A stretch of DNA of 64,000 nucleotides from Lichenibacterium ramalinae (GCF_004137085.1 NZ_QYBC01000011.1:149561-213560), one strand, 5' to 3'. Counted from the stretch's first letter, positions 6,581 to 15,326 are shown. Numbers and translations: made by a program. The notes: generated by a model not told the origin, from the sequence alone.

Positions 6581-7356
6581 GGCGCGGCGCCGGCGAGGCC
6601 GAGGTCCGCCTCGGCGGCGCGCACCGCCGCCAGCCATCCGGCCCAGTCGAGGCCCCAGCCGTGGCGCTCGTAGAGCAGGTCGCCGCCGTGGGGCCGGCGG
6701 GTGAAGTCGTGCGGCGGAGCCCGGCGCAGCAGCTCGCGGTCGAGCGCGAAGCCCGCCAGCGTGGCGCCCTGCGTGGCGTGGCAGGCCGCCATGCGGCGCT
6801 TCCGCTCCAGCTCCGCAGGCGACAGGGCGAGCCGATGCTCGGCGCCCCCGCCGGGCGGGAACAGCTGCCTGGCCCAGCCCTCGGGGGCCGCGTGGTAGAA
6901 GGGCATCTCGAAGACCGGCGTGGCGCCGCCGGCGAGCCGCACGGCCGCGTGGACGGCGAAGGCAACGGCGTCGTGGTCCGGGTGCCCCCCCTCGTAGGCG
7001 TGGGTCAGCACGGCGTCGCATCCCGCCACGCGCGGGACGAGGCGGCGCGCCACATCGGCGAGGGCGAAGGCGGCCCCCTGGTCGGCCACGCCGAACCCGT
7101 GGTGGCGATCCGCCGGCACGCCGGCCAGCGCCAGGGCATGGCGGGCTTCGCGCCAGCGGGCCGCCGCGTAGTCGGCCGGCGTGTCGAAACCGTGCCGGCG
7201 CGCGTCCTCGCCGTTCCGCGGCGCCCCGTCGGTGACGTGGACGACGGCGGCATCGGAGAGCCGCGACAGCAGCGCGCCGCAGCCCAGCACCTCGTCGTCG
7301 GGATGGGCCACGACGACGAGCCAGCGGCCCGCGAAGGCGGGAAGGTCCGGCGTCAC
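6577..7356 (-). CDS. PIG-L/LmbE-family N-acetylglucosaminyl deacetylase-like protein
   Basis: A 259-residue zinc deacetylase of the PIG-L family. The metal-binding AHPDDEVLGCGALL motif is at residues ~17-30 and the second HAYEGGHPDHDAV motif at ~119-131, so the zinc ligands and catalytic Asp look intact. The C-terminal extension KRRMAACHATQG is also usual. Family members remove acetyl groups from N-acetylglucosamine-type sugars on small molecules or lipids. It is the first gene of the four-gene operon and would supply a free amine that the downstream FemAB-like enzyme could acylate. The chain deacetylase, glycosyltransferase, acyltransferase, methyltransferase is coherent but unassigned. Confidence 0.88.
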   Translation of the reverse strand: MTPDLPAFAGRWLVVVAHPDDEVLGCGALLSRLSDAAVVHVTDGAPRNGEDARRHGFDTPADYAAARWREARHALALAGVPADRHHGFGVADQGAAFALADVARRLVPRVAGCDAVLTHAYEGGHPDHDAVAFAVHAAVRLAGGATPVFEMPFYHAAPEGWARQLFPPGGGAEHRLALSPAELERKRRMAACHATQGATLAGFALDRELLRRAPPHDFTRRPHGGDLLYERHGWGLDWAGWLAAVRAAEADLGLAGAAP

Positions 7357-7380
7357 TGTCCCGCCGTCACCGGTCAGGAA

Positions 7381-8304
7381 TCACTTGCCCCAGCGGAGCG
7401 CCAACGGCTGCAGCGTTTCGGCGATCTCGAGCAGGCCCGCCTTGGTGGCGGGATGCAGCGGCTCGAAGGGATGGCGGACGTGGTCGCTGTCGATCACGCC
7501 GCCCGCCATCATCACGGTCTTGGCGGCGCGCAGGCCGCACTGCCGGTTCTCGTAGTTGATGAGCGGCAGGCACTTGGCGTAGAGCGCCGCGGCCGTCTTG
7601 CGGTCGCCCGCGAGATGGGCCGTGACGATGGGCTTGATGAGGTCGGGCAGCAGCGCGCTCGTCATGGTGCCGGTGGCGCCGGCGTCGAGGTCGGCCATCA
7701 GCGTGATGGCTTCCTCGCCGTCCCACGGGCCCTCGATGGCGTCGCCGCCGGCCGCGATCAGCGCCCGCAGCTTGGCGGCTGCCTGCGGCACCTCCACCTT
7801 GAAGTAGCGGACCAGCGGCACTTCCTTGGCGAGCCGCACCAGGAACGGCACCGACAGCGCCACGCCCGACAACGGCGCGTCCTGCACCATGATGGGCAGC
7901 TTGGCGGCGTCGGCGATGCGGGCGAAATGCTCCACCATCAGGTTCTCGTCGGCCCTGAGGCCGTTGCCGTGATAGGGCGGCATCAGCATCAGCATGGCGG
8001 CGCCCGAGGCCGCCGCCTTGCGCCCGCGCTCCGCCGCGATGGCGGTGGCGTAGTGCGAGCAGGTGACGATGACCGGCACCCGGCCCCCCACCTGGTCGAT
8101 GCTGGCCTCGACCAGCTGGTCGCGCTCGGCATCGGTGACGGCGAACTGCTCGGAATAGTTGGCGAGGACGCAGATGCCGTCGACGCCCTGATCGACCATG
8201 CAGTCCATCACCCGGCGCTTGCCGGGGAGGTCGAGGTCGCCGTTCGCCTTGAAGGGCGTCGGGGCCACGGGAAAGATGCCGGTGAGGGGGATGGCGGTGG
8301 TCAC
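7381..8304 (-). CDS. DapA-superfamily lyase, probable L-2-keto-3-deoxyarabonate dehydratase
   Basis: A 307-residue (beta/alpha)8 class I aldolase/dehydratase. The Schiff-base lysine is in VRYFKVEVP. The Tyr normally found in the YN-P motif of DapA is absent; the strand reads MVQDAPLSGVALS instead. LANYSEQFAVTDAERD, MPPYHGNGLRA, GDAIEGPWDGEEAI and NYENRQCGLRAAK match what I recall of Azospirillum-type L-2-keto-3-deoxyarabonate dehydratase (pentose-acid pathway to 2-ketoglutarate semialdehyde). The GTG start is chosen over ATG 8343 because GGGAG lies 8 bases upstream. A GntR-type palindrome lies 93 bp upstream. Exact substrate is inferred, not proven. Confidence 0.8.
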   Translation of the reverse strand: MTTAIPLTGIFPVAPTPFKANGDLDLPGKRRVMDCMVDQGVDGICVLANYSEQFAVTDAERDQLVEASIDQVGGRVPVIVTCSHYATAIAAERGRKAAASGAAMLMLMPPYHGNGLRADENLMVEHFARIADAAKLPIMVQDAPLSGVALSVPFLVRLAKEVPLVRYFKVEVPQAAAKLRALIAAGGDAIEGPWDGEEAITLMADLDAGATGTMTSALLPDLIKPIVTAHLAGDRKTAAALYAKCLPLINYENRQCGLRAAKTVMMAGGVIDSDHVRHPFEPLHPATKAGLLEIAETLQPLALRWGK

Positions 8305-8700
8305 GTGTCTGCTCCCGGCCGCGGCGCTCGGTTCGGCGCGCATCGGACGCGGCCAGGATTACGGCCATCGGTCGCGGCCGTAAAGCCCAGGCACATATTG
8401 TCCGACAATCAATGCCCGCCGGTTGGGCAGCCGCCGACCTGGGAACGGCGGCAGTCTGATCGACCCTTGGGCAGCCGGGGCCGGCGCCCGCCTGACCGGG
8501 GCTGGCATAGGGCTTGCTCGTCCTAGCGCCGAATGCCGGGTCCCGAGTCTCGTGCCGGCAGGGATCATGCAACACGGCACGCCGCGCGCGCGACCGCCGA
8601 CCGGGGGGCACTCCGGGCGATCGCCCGTCCGGTCCGGCCCGCCGGGACCGGACGGCGGACGCCGCGCGACCGACGGCGCCAGCCGCACAGGGTTGACAGG
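8305..8700. other. Divergent intergenic region, 396 bp
   Basis: Separates the minus-strand dehydratase gene from the plus-strand siroheme reductase gene. Apart from the palindrome at 8397-8409 nearby in a less GC-rich patch, I see no gene, RNA or convincing -35/-10 pair. The part nearest the reductase (8540-8700) is extremely GC-rich. Confidence 0.6.
8397..8409. promoter_or_regulatory. GntR/FadR-type operator palindrome
   Basis: ATTGTCCGACAAT is a perfect 13-bp palindrome around one central base. TTGTC-n-GACAA sites are typical of FadR-subfamily GntR repressors, which often control sugar-acid catabolism. Its place upstream of the keto-deoxy-sugar-acid dehydratase fits, though no gntR gene is in this window. 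Confidence 0.55.
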
Positions 8701-10458
8701 ATGGGCATGGATTTCACCTCCGACCAGAAGCACTGGCTGGACGGCTTCGCCTCCGGCCTCGGCGCCATGCGGTCGATCGGCCGGGCGCCCGCCAGCGCCG
8801 CCGCGGCCGAGCCGACCGGGCCCGACGCCGAGCAGCTGAAGGCCCAGGACCGGCAGGTCGCGGCCGGCAAGAAGTTGGCCGACCAGGAGAAGTGGAAGCG
8901 GGCCGAACACCCGTTCGAATCCTACGACAGGCTGAAGGCCGTCGCGCTCACGGGGGCGCGCCCGAAGCCGGAGGACAATTTCCGCTGGCGCTACCACGGG
9001 CTCTTCTACGTGGGCCCGGCGCAGGACAGCTACATGTGCCGCATGCGCGTACACAACGGCATCCTGAAGCACTGGCAGTTCGCCGCCATCGCCGACCTCG
9101 CCGACCGCGACGGCGGCGGCTATTCCCATGTCACGACGCGCTGCAACCTCCAGGTCCGTGAGATCCAGCCGGAGCGCGGCTCGCATTTCCTCGAAGGGCT
9201 CGCCGATGTCGGCATCATCCCGCGCGGGGCGGGTGCCGACAACATCCGCAACGTGACGGGCTCCGCCACGGCCGGGATCGACCCCGACGAACTCCTCGAC
9301 ACGCGGCCCCACGCCAAGGATTGGCACCACCACATCCTCAACACCCGCGTCATGTACAACCTGCCGCGCAAGTTCAACGTGAGCTTCGACGGCGCCGGCA
9401 AGATCGCCACGCTGGAGGACACCAACGACATCGGCTTCCAGGCCGTGCGGGTGATGGAAGGCGCGCCGATCCCGGCCGGCGTCTACTACCGCCTCGCCAT
9501 CGGCGGCATCTCGGGCCACAAGGACCTGGCGCGCGACACCGGCGTGGTGCTGCCGCCCGGCGACTGCATCAGGATCGCCGACGCCATCATCCGGGTGTGG
9601 TCGGAGCACGGCGACCGCACCAACCGCAACCATTCCCGCATGAAGTACGTGCTGGACGCCTGGGGCTTCGACAAGTTCCTGGCCGCCGTCGAGGAAAAGC
9701 TCGGCGACAAGCTCACCCGGCTCGACGCCGCCCATGTGGCGCCCCGCCCCGCCTACGACCGGCTCGGCCATATCGGCGTCCACCCGCAGCGGCAGGCGGG
9801 CCTCAACTACGTCGGCGTCGTGCTGGAGGCGGGCCGCCTGTCGACCGACCAGATGCGCGCCGTGGCCGAGATCTCGCGCCGCCACGGCGACGGCGACATC
9901 CGCCTGACCGTTTGGCAGAACTTCCTCCTGTCGGGCGTGCGCGACGAGGACGTCGACGCCGTGCGCGCCGCCGTCAGGGCCGTCGGCCTCGACACCGAGG
10001 CGTCCACGATCCGCGCCGGCCTCGTGGCCTGCACGGGCTCCTTCGGCTGCAAGTTCGCCAACGCCGACACCAAGCGCAACGGCAACGAGATCGTGGCCCA
10101 CATCGAGCCGCGCGTGCCGATGGACCAGCCCGTGAACGTCCACCTGACGGGGTGCCCGAATTCCTGCGCCCAGCACTACATCGGCGACATCGGGCTCATC
10201 GGCGTCAAGGTGCCGATCGGCGACGACGACACCGTGCCGGGCTACAACATCCACGTAGGCGGCGGCTTCGGCACCGAGGCTTCGATCGCCAAGATGATCT
10301 ACCCCGACACCAAGGCCGAGGACGCGCCGGCGCGCGTCGAGGCCCTGCTCAAGGCCTATCTGGCGCACCGCGCCGAGCCGACGGAAAGCTTCCACAGCTT
10401 CGCCAACCGCCACGAGGTCGAGGCCCTGAAGAGCCTCGCTGAAGGGATGCCCGCATGA
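8701..10458 (+). CDS. NirA-family siroheme nitrite/sulfite reductase
   Basis: A 585-residue siroheme/[4Fe-4S] reductase that moves six electrons to nitrite or sulfite. The four cluster/siroheme cysteines are in CTGSFGCKFA (Cys444 and Cys450) and TGCPNSCAQHYIGDIGL (Cys485 and Cys489). The usual two-fold repeat of ferredoxin-like domains is visible (MRVHNGILKHWQ, YSHVTTRCNLQVREIQP, RNVTGS; then RLGHIGVHPQRQAGLNYVGV, DIRLTVWQNFLLSGV). ATG 8707 is an equally plausible start with AGGA at better spacing. The stop overlaps the next start (ATGA), and that gene encodes its flavoprotein partner. Nitrite versus sulfite cannot be decided from sequence alone; no nas, nar or cysDN genes lie nearby. Confidence 0.88.
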   Translation: MGMDFTSDQKHWLDGFASGLGAMRSIGRAPASAAAAEPTGPDAEQLKAQDRQVAAGKKLADQEKWKRAEHPFESYDRLKAVALTGARPKPEDNFRWRYHGLFYVGPAQDSYMCRMRVHNGILKHWQFAAIADLADRDGGGYSHVTTRCNLQVREIQPERGSHFLEGLADVGIIPRGAGADNIRNVTGSATAGIDPDELLDTRPHAKDWHHHILNTRVMYNLPRKFNVSFDGAGKIATLEDTNDIGFQAVRVMEGAPIPAGVYYRLAIGGISGHKDLARDTGVVLPPGDCIRIADAIIRVWSEHGDRTNRNHSRMKYVLDAWGFDKFLAAVEEKLGDKLTRLDAAHVAPRPAYDRLGHIGVHPQRQAGLNYVGVVLEAGRLSTDQMRAVAEISRRHGDGDIRLTVWQNFLLSGVRDEDVDAVRAAVRAVGLDTEASTIRAGLVACTGSFGCKFANADTKRNGNEIVAHIEPRVPMDQPVNVHLTGCPNSCAQHYIGDIGLIGVKVPIGDDDTVPGYNIHVGGGFGTEASIAKMIYPDTKAEDAPARVEALLKAYLAHRAEPTESFHSFANRHEVEALKSLAEGMPA

Positions 10459-12083
10459 GCGCCGCGCCGCAGATCACCGTCACGATCCCCGACACCGCCC
10501 CGTTCTCGCCCGAGCAGCGCTCCTGGTTGTCGGGCTTCTTCTCGGCCTCCGTCGCCGCCATGGCGGCCGAGGGGCCGCCGACGGCGTCCAACGATTCCGC
10601 CGCCACCACGGTCGACGGGCCGATCCTGGCCACCAACGACGAGGCGCCCTGGCACGACCCGTCCATGGAGCCCGACGCCCGCATGGAGATGGCCAAGGAC
10701 CGGCCGATCGCGCCGCGGCTCATGGCCGCCATGGCGCAGCAGGATTGCGGGCAATGCGGCTACAATTGCGCCGACTATGCCAACGCCATCTTCCTGCACA
10801 ACGAGGAGCGGCTGAACCTGTGCGCCCCGGGCGGCAAGGTCACGGCGCGCCTGCTGAAAGGCCTCGCGGTCGAGCTCAACGACATCAACGGCGACAAGAC
10901 CGCCGCCGACGTCGGCGCGGCCGAGGGCGGCAAGTCGCGCGCCGTCGAGAGCGCCCAGGCCGACGTCATCCCAGGCACGTCGCGCGAGGCGCCCGCCACG
11001 GCGGTCTTCAAGTCGCGCCGCCGGCTGAACCAGGAAGGCTCCGCCAAGGACACCTGGCACGTCGAGTTCGATCTGTCGCAGAGCGGCGTCAGCTACGTGG
11101 TCGGCGACAGTTTCGGCGTGTTCCCCAAGAACAACCAGGGCCTCGTCGACCAGATCATCGCCATGCTGGGCGCCTCGCACCTGACCGAGATCGCCGGCAA
11201 GACGCTGCGCCAGGTCCTGCGCGAGGACGTGGACCTCGGGCTGGCGCCCGATTCGCTGTTCGAGCTGTTCTCCTACATCTCGGGCGGCAAGAGCCGCGAG
11301 AAGGCGCGCGCCCTCGCCAAGGGCGAGGACCCGGACGGCGACGCCGCGCAGCTCGACGTGCTGGCGGTGCTGCACAAATTCCCCAACGTCCGCCCCCATC
11401 CGGAAGCCTTCGTCGACGCGCTGTCGCCGCTGCAGCCGCGCCTCTATTCCATCTCGTCGTCGCCGAACCTGAACCTCGGCGGGCTGTCGCTGACGGTGGA
11501 TGCCGTCCGCTACCAGATCAACAAGCGCAAGCGCACCGGCGTCGCCTCGACCTGGCTGGCCGATTCCGTCGAGCCCGGCGAGGCGCTGAAGGTCTACGTC
11601 CAGAAGGCGCACAACTTCGCCCTGCCCGACGACAAGGCCAAACCCGTCATCATGGTGGGGCCCGGCACCGGCGTCGCCCCGTTCCGCGCTTTCCTGCAGG
11701 AGCGCAAGGCGTCCCAGGCGCCGGGCCGCAACTGGCTGTTCTTCGGCCACCAGAAGTCGGCGACGGACTTCTTCTACCGCGAAGAGCTCGAGGAGATGCG
11801 CAAGGAGGGTGTGCTGTCCCGCCTGTCGCTCGCCTGGTCGCGCGACGCCGGCCAGAAGTTCTACGTGCAGGACCGCATGCGCGAGGTCGGCACCGACCTG
11901 TGGCGCTGGCTCGAGGACGGCGCCCACGTCTACGTCTGCGGCGACGCCAAGCGCATGGCCAAGGACGTCGAAGCCGCGCTGGTCGACATCGCCGCCACCG
12001 CCGGCAACAAGACCACCGACGAGGCCGTGGCCTTCGTGAGCCAGCTCAAGAAGGACAAGCGCTTCCAGCTCGACGTCTATTGA
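10455..12083 (+). CDS. CysJ-like flavoprotein (sulfite reductase alpha subunit) with N-terminal Fe-S domain
   Basis: A 542-residue electron-donating partner of the siroheme reductase. Residues ~90-130 form an Fe-S domain with Cys98, Cys101, Cys105 and Cys123 (QQDCGQCGYNCADYA ... LNLCAPGG). From ~170 on comes the CysJ/ferredoxin-NADP reductase module: an FAD site RLYSISSSPN, then GPGTGVAPFRAFLQER, NWLFFGHQKSATDFFY and YVCGDAKRMAKDVEAAL for NADPH. The FMN-binding flavodoxin domain of classical CysJ is missing, and the Fe-S domain probably takes its place. Its N-terminus (FSPEQRSWLSGFFS) resembles that of the reductase partner (FTSDQKHWLDGFAS). The ATGA overlap indicates coupled synthesis. Confidence 0.87.
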   Translation: MSAAPQITVTIPDTAPFSPEQRSWLSGFFSASVAAMAAEGPPTASNDSAATTVDGPILATNDEAPWHDPSMEPDARMEMAKDRPIAPRLMAAMAQQDCGQCGYNCADYANAIFLHNEERLNLCAPGGKVTARLLKGLAVELNDINGDKTAADVGAAEGGKSRAVESAQADVIPGTSREAPATAVFKSRRRLNQEGSAKDTWHVEFDLSQSGVSYVVGDSFGVFPKNNQGLVDQIIAMLGASHLTEIAGKTLRQVLREDVDLGLAPDSLFELFSYISGGKSREKARALAKGEDPDGDAAQLDVLAVLHKFPNVRPHPEAFVDALSPLQPRLYSISSSPNLNLGGLSLTVDAVRYQINKRKRTGVASTWLADSVEPGEALKVYVQKAHNFALPDDKAKPVIMVGPGTGVAPFRAFLQERKASQAPGRNWLFFGHQKSATDFFYREELEEMRKEGVLSRLSLAWSRDAGQKFYVQDRMREVGTDLWRWLEDGAHVYVCGDAKRMAKDVEAALVDIAATAGNKTTDEAVAFVSQLKKDKRFQLDVY

Positions 12084-13393
12084 CGGGCCGGGGCGGTCCC
12101 GGCGCCGGCGGCCTCGGACACGGTGAGGTTATCGGGCCCGTGCCAGCCGAACCGCTCCATCCGGTAGGGCGCAGGATCGGTGAAGGGCGTCTCGCCGGTC
12201 ATCATCTCGGCGAGGAGCCGGCCCGACACCGGTCCCAGCGTCAGGCCGTGGTGCTGGTGGCCGAAATCGAGCCACAGGCCCTGGTGCTTCGGCGCCCGCC
12301 CGATCACCGGCAGCATGTCGGGCAGGCAGGGACGCGAGCCCATCCAGGGCATGTCCTCGAGCGGCTCGGCCAGCGGGAACAGGCCGCGGGCCTTGGGGAT
12401 GGCCCGCTCCATCTGCACGGGCGTCATCGGGGCCTCGCGGCGGGCGAATTCCGCACCCGTGGTGAGGCGGATGCCGCGGTCCATCGGCGCCAGGAGATAG
12501 CCGCCGTCCGCGTCGAGCACCGGGTGGTTCAGCACGGCGTTGCCGCGCGCCCGGAAATGCAGGTGGTAGCCGCGCTTGATGCCGAACGGCAGGCGGTAGC
12601 CGAGCTTGCGGTAGACGAGGTCCGACCACGGCCCCAGCGCCACCACGGCATCGCGGGCCTGAAGCCAGCCGTCGCGCGTCTTCACGCGCCATCCCGGCGC
12701 CTGCTCCTCGAGCGTGGCGGCATCGCCCTTCATGAAACGGCCGCCGCGCTGGAGGAAGAGCGCGTTGTAGCGCTCGACCAGCCCGCCGGGGTCGGACACG
12801 GCTCCGGGATCCCGGAAATGCAGCGCCCCGATCATGCCGGCGGCGAGGTGCGGCTCGCGCTCGGCGAGGCCGGCGGCGTCGAGCGTGTCGATCTCGAGCG
12901 CGAAGCCGCGCAGCCGCTCGGCATCCCGCAGGCCCTTGTCGAAGCTGCGCGGCGTCCGGAACCCCTTGATCCAACCGACCTTGCGCATGAGGCCCGTGCT
13001 GCCCGAAGCCGCCATCAGGCGCTCGTGCTCGGCGAGCGAGCGCTCGATGAGGGGGCGGGCCGAGCGGGCGATGCGCTCGACCCCCTTGGGCGAGGAGTTG
13101 AACCAGTACCGCACCAGGAAGGGCGCCAGTCCCGGCAGCGCCGAAGCGTGGTAATGCGCATCCGTCGTGCGGTTGAGGGCGTAGCGCGCCAGCGAGGCGA
13201 GGTCGCGCGGGAAGGCGTAGGGGTAGATCGACGACCGCTCGATCAGCCCGGCATTGCCGTAGCTGGTGCCCATGCCGGCCTTGGGTGCCCGTTCCACGAG
13301 CACCACGTCGCGGCCCCGCTCCTGCAGGTGCAGCGCCGCCGAGACGCCCACGATCCCGGCGCCCAGCACCACGACATCGGCCCTGTCACTCAT
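12077..13393 (-). CDS. FAD-dependent D-amino acid dehydrogenase-like oxidoreductase
   Basis: A 438-residue DAO-family flavoenzyme. The N-terminal dinucleotide fold VVVLGAGIVGVSAALHL with the E at the end of the second strand (VVLVERAPKAGMGTSYGNAG) binds FAD. The C-terminal part shows MDRGIRLTTGAEFA, MGSRPCLPDMLPVIGRAPKH and LWLDFGHQHHGLTLGPVSGR, typical of DadA-like D-amino acid dehydrogenases. It would oxidatively deaminate D-amino acids at the inner face of the membrane. Its stop overlaps the converging flavoprotein gene by 7 bp. No alr/dadX racemase is adjacent, so substrate is inferred from family only. Confidence 0.85.
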   Translation of the reverse strand: MSDRADVVVLGAGIVGVSAALHLQERGRDVVLVERAPKAGMGTSYGNAGLIERSSIYPYAFPRDLASLARYALNRTTDAHYHASALPGLAPFLVRYWFNSSPKGVERIARSARPLIERSLAEHERLMAASGSTGLMRKVGWIKGFRTPRSFDKGLRDAERLRGFALEIDTLDAAGLAEREPHLAAGMIGALHFRDPGAVSDPGGLVERYNALFLQRGGRFMKGDAATLEEQAPGWRVKTRDGWLQARDAVVALGPWSDLVYRKLGYRLPFGIKRGYHLHFRARGNAVLNHPVLDADGGYLLAPMDRGIRLTTGAEFARREAPMTPVQMERAIPKARGLFPLAEPLEDMPWMGSRPCLPDMLPVIGRAPKHQGLWLDFGHQHHGLTLGPVSGRLLAEMMTGETPFTDPAPYRMERFGWHGPDNLTVSEAAGAGTAPARQ

Positions 13394-13534
13394 GCCGCAC
13401 TCCCGTCCGCGCCGGCCGTGCCCCTGCGGCACCCGCTCCGCTCCCGACGGCGGCGTCGCCGCCCCCGGCCGGGATGCCGAGCCTATTACAAAGCCCGTGC
13501 CGCGTCCCAGCGGTTCCCGGGGCGAGCCTGCGAA

Positions 13535-13554
13535 GGTTAAAAGCATTTTTAACC
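13535..13554. promoter_or_regulatory. AT-rich perfect palindrome between divergent genes
   Basis: GGTTAAAAGCATTTTTAACC has two perfect 8-bp arms with a GCAT centre. It sits in the only AT-rich patch of the 215-bp region between the divergent DadA-like and MFS genes, 55 bp from the MFS start. An operator or a shared promoter element is likely; no regulator gene is next to it. Confidence 0.5.
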
Positions 13555-13608
13555 CCGGGCCCGCCGCCGCCCCTGCAAAGGTCGCGATCCGACGCTAAAC
13601 CCAGTCCC

Positions 13609-15081
13609 ATGTCCGACAAATCCAAGACCCACCGCCCGCTGGTCCTGGCCTCCGTCATGGCGGCCATGTTCATGATCGCCATCGAGGCCACGATCGTATC
13701 GACGGCCATGCCGCAGATCGCCGGCCAGCTCGGAGACCTCCACCTCTACGCCTGGGTGTTCTCGGCCTTCCTGCTGACCCAGACCGCCACGACCGTGGTG
13801 TTCGGCAAGCTCAGCGACCTTTATGGACGACGCCCCGTGCTTCTGGTCGGCATCGCCGTGTTCCTGGTGGGGTCGCTGCTCTGCGGCTTCGCCTGGTCCA
13901 TGCCGTCCCTCATCGTGTTCAGGCTGATCCAGGGCGTCGGCGCCGGCGCCATCCAGCCCATCGGCATCACGGTGGTGGGCGACCTCTATTCGGCGCACGA
14001 GCGCGGCAAGATCCAGGGCTACCTCGCCTCCGTGTGGGGCATCTCGTCGGTGCTGGGGCCGCTCGCCGGCGGGCTCATCATCCAGCACATCTCCTGGTCC
14101 TGGATCTTCTGGATCAACCTGCCGATCGGCGCCATCGCGGCAGCCGGCTTCGTGCTGTTCCTGCACGAGGGGGTCGAGCGGCAGGCGCGGTCGGTCGACG
14201 TGGCGGGCGCGGCCCTGTTCACGGTGGCGATCGCGTCCCTGATGATGGCGCTGACCGAGGCCGGCACGTCGGACGCCGCCACGCTGTGGCCAAGCCTCGT
14301 CTTCGTCGCCGCCACCGTGCTCTTCGTGCTGCAGGAGCGGCGGGCCGCCGACCCGATGCTGGATTTCGGGCTCTGGGCGCAGCGCCCCATCCTCACCGCC
14401 AATGCCGCGACGCTGCTGTCCGGCATGACCATCATCGGCCTCACAACCTTTCTGCCGATGTTCGTGCAGGGCGTGATGCGCCAGTCGCCGCTGGTGGCGG
14501 GCTTCGCCCTGACCATGATGGTGTTCGGCTGGCCCATCGGCGCCACGCTGGCGGCGCGCAACTTCGTGCGCTTCGGCCTGCGGCCGACGCTGCTGCTCGG
14601 CGCCGTGCTGCTGCCGGTGGGCGCCGTGGCCTTCGTGGTGCTGGGCGCCACCTCGTCGCCGGTCCTGGCGGGGCTTGGGTCCACCGTGATGGGCTTCGGC
14701 ATGGGCTTCCTGTCCACGGCCGCCATCGTCATCATCCAGGACTCGGTGGCCTGGGCGCAGCGCGGCTCCGCCACCGCCTCCAACATCTTCGCCCGGAACC
14801 TCGGCTCGACGCTCGGCGCCACAGTTCTCGGCACGGTGCTCAACTACGGCCTCGCCCATCCGGCCACCGGCCCTTCGGTGAGCTCCGACCAGCTCCGCCG
14901 CCTGCTCGACGCGCCCGACAGCCTCGCCGAGACAGCCGATGCCGTGCGGGGCGCCCTCGGCCAGTCGCTGCACGTGACCTTCTGGGGCATCTTCGCCATC
15001 GCGGTGCTGACGCTGCTCCTGTCCCTGCTGGTGCCCCGCGTGGCGCTGACCGAGGGGCCGCGCGAACTCGTCGTCGAATGA
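13609..15081 (+). CDS. MFS transporter of the DHA2 (EmrB/QacA) drug-export family
   Basis: A 490-residue, probably 14-helix proton-coupled exporter. The motif set is clear: an N-terminal MFMIAIEATIVSTAMPQIAG (motif D1), GKLSDLYGRRPVLLVG in loop 2-3 (motif A), FRLIQGVGAGAIQPI (motif B), and SVWGISSVLGPLAGGLI (motif C, typical of antiporters). The C-terminus is cytoplasmic. It is monocistronic and divergent from the DadA-like gene, with an AT-rich palindrome between them. No periplasmic adaptor (EmrA-like) gene is adjacent, so the substrate and route remain open. Confidence 0.88.
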   Translation: MSDKSKTHRPLVLASVMAAMFMIAIEATIVSTAMPQIAGQLGDLHLYAWVFSAFLLTQTATTVVFGKLSDLYGRRPVLLVGIAVFLVGSLLCGFAWSMPSLIVFRLIQGVGAGAIQPIGITVVGDLYSAHERGKIQGYLASVWGISSVLGPLAGGLIIQHISWSWIFWINLPIGAIAAAGFVLFLHEGVERQARSVDVAGAALFTVAIASLMMALTEAGTSDAATLWPSLVFVAATVLFVLQERRAADPMLDFGLWAQRPILTANAATLLSGMTIIGLTTFLPMFVQGVMRQSPLVAGFALTMMVFGWPIGATLAARNFVRFGLRPTLLLGAVLLPVGAVAFVVLGATSSPVLAGLGSTVMGFGMGFLSTAAIVIIQDSVAWAQRGSATASNIFARNLGSTLGATVLGTVLNYGLAHPATGPSVSSDQLRRLLDAPDSLAETADAVRGALGQSLHVTFWGIFAIAVLTLLLSLLVPRVALTEGPRELVVE

Positions 15082-15326
15082 GAGACGGTGAAGGCATGCC
15101 CTGGGCTCCGACGTCGCCGCGGCATCCCGCGATGTCGTCGGCGGGCGTGCCGGCACCGTCGCGCTTCAGCGCCAGACCCTGACGGGGCCCGTCCTCCCGC
15201 GCCGGGCCGCCTCGGCCCGGAACGCTTCCGCCCTCGACGCATCCGCCCCGGCCCGGCGGCGCCATCCACAGGCCCCGGCGGAAGCCCCGCTTCAACGACG
15301 GCCCGGCAGGCCCTATCGTGCCGGGC

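Noticed and set aside
8533..8700. Upstream in-frame extension of the siroheme reductase to GTG 8533.
   Set aside because: The added residues are Arg/Pro-rich with no family similarity, and the conserved N-terminus begins at 8701-8707.
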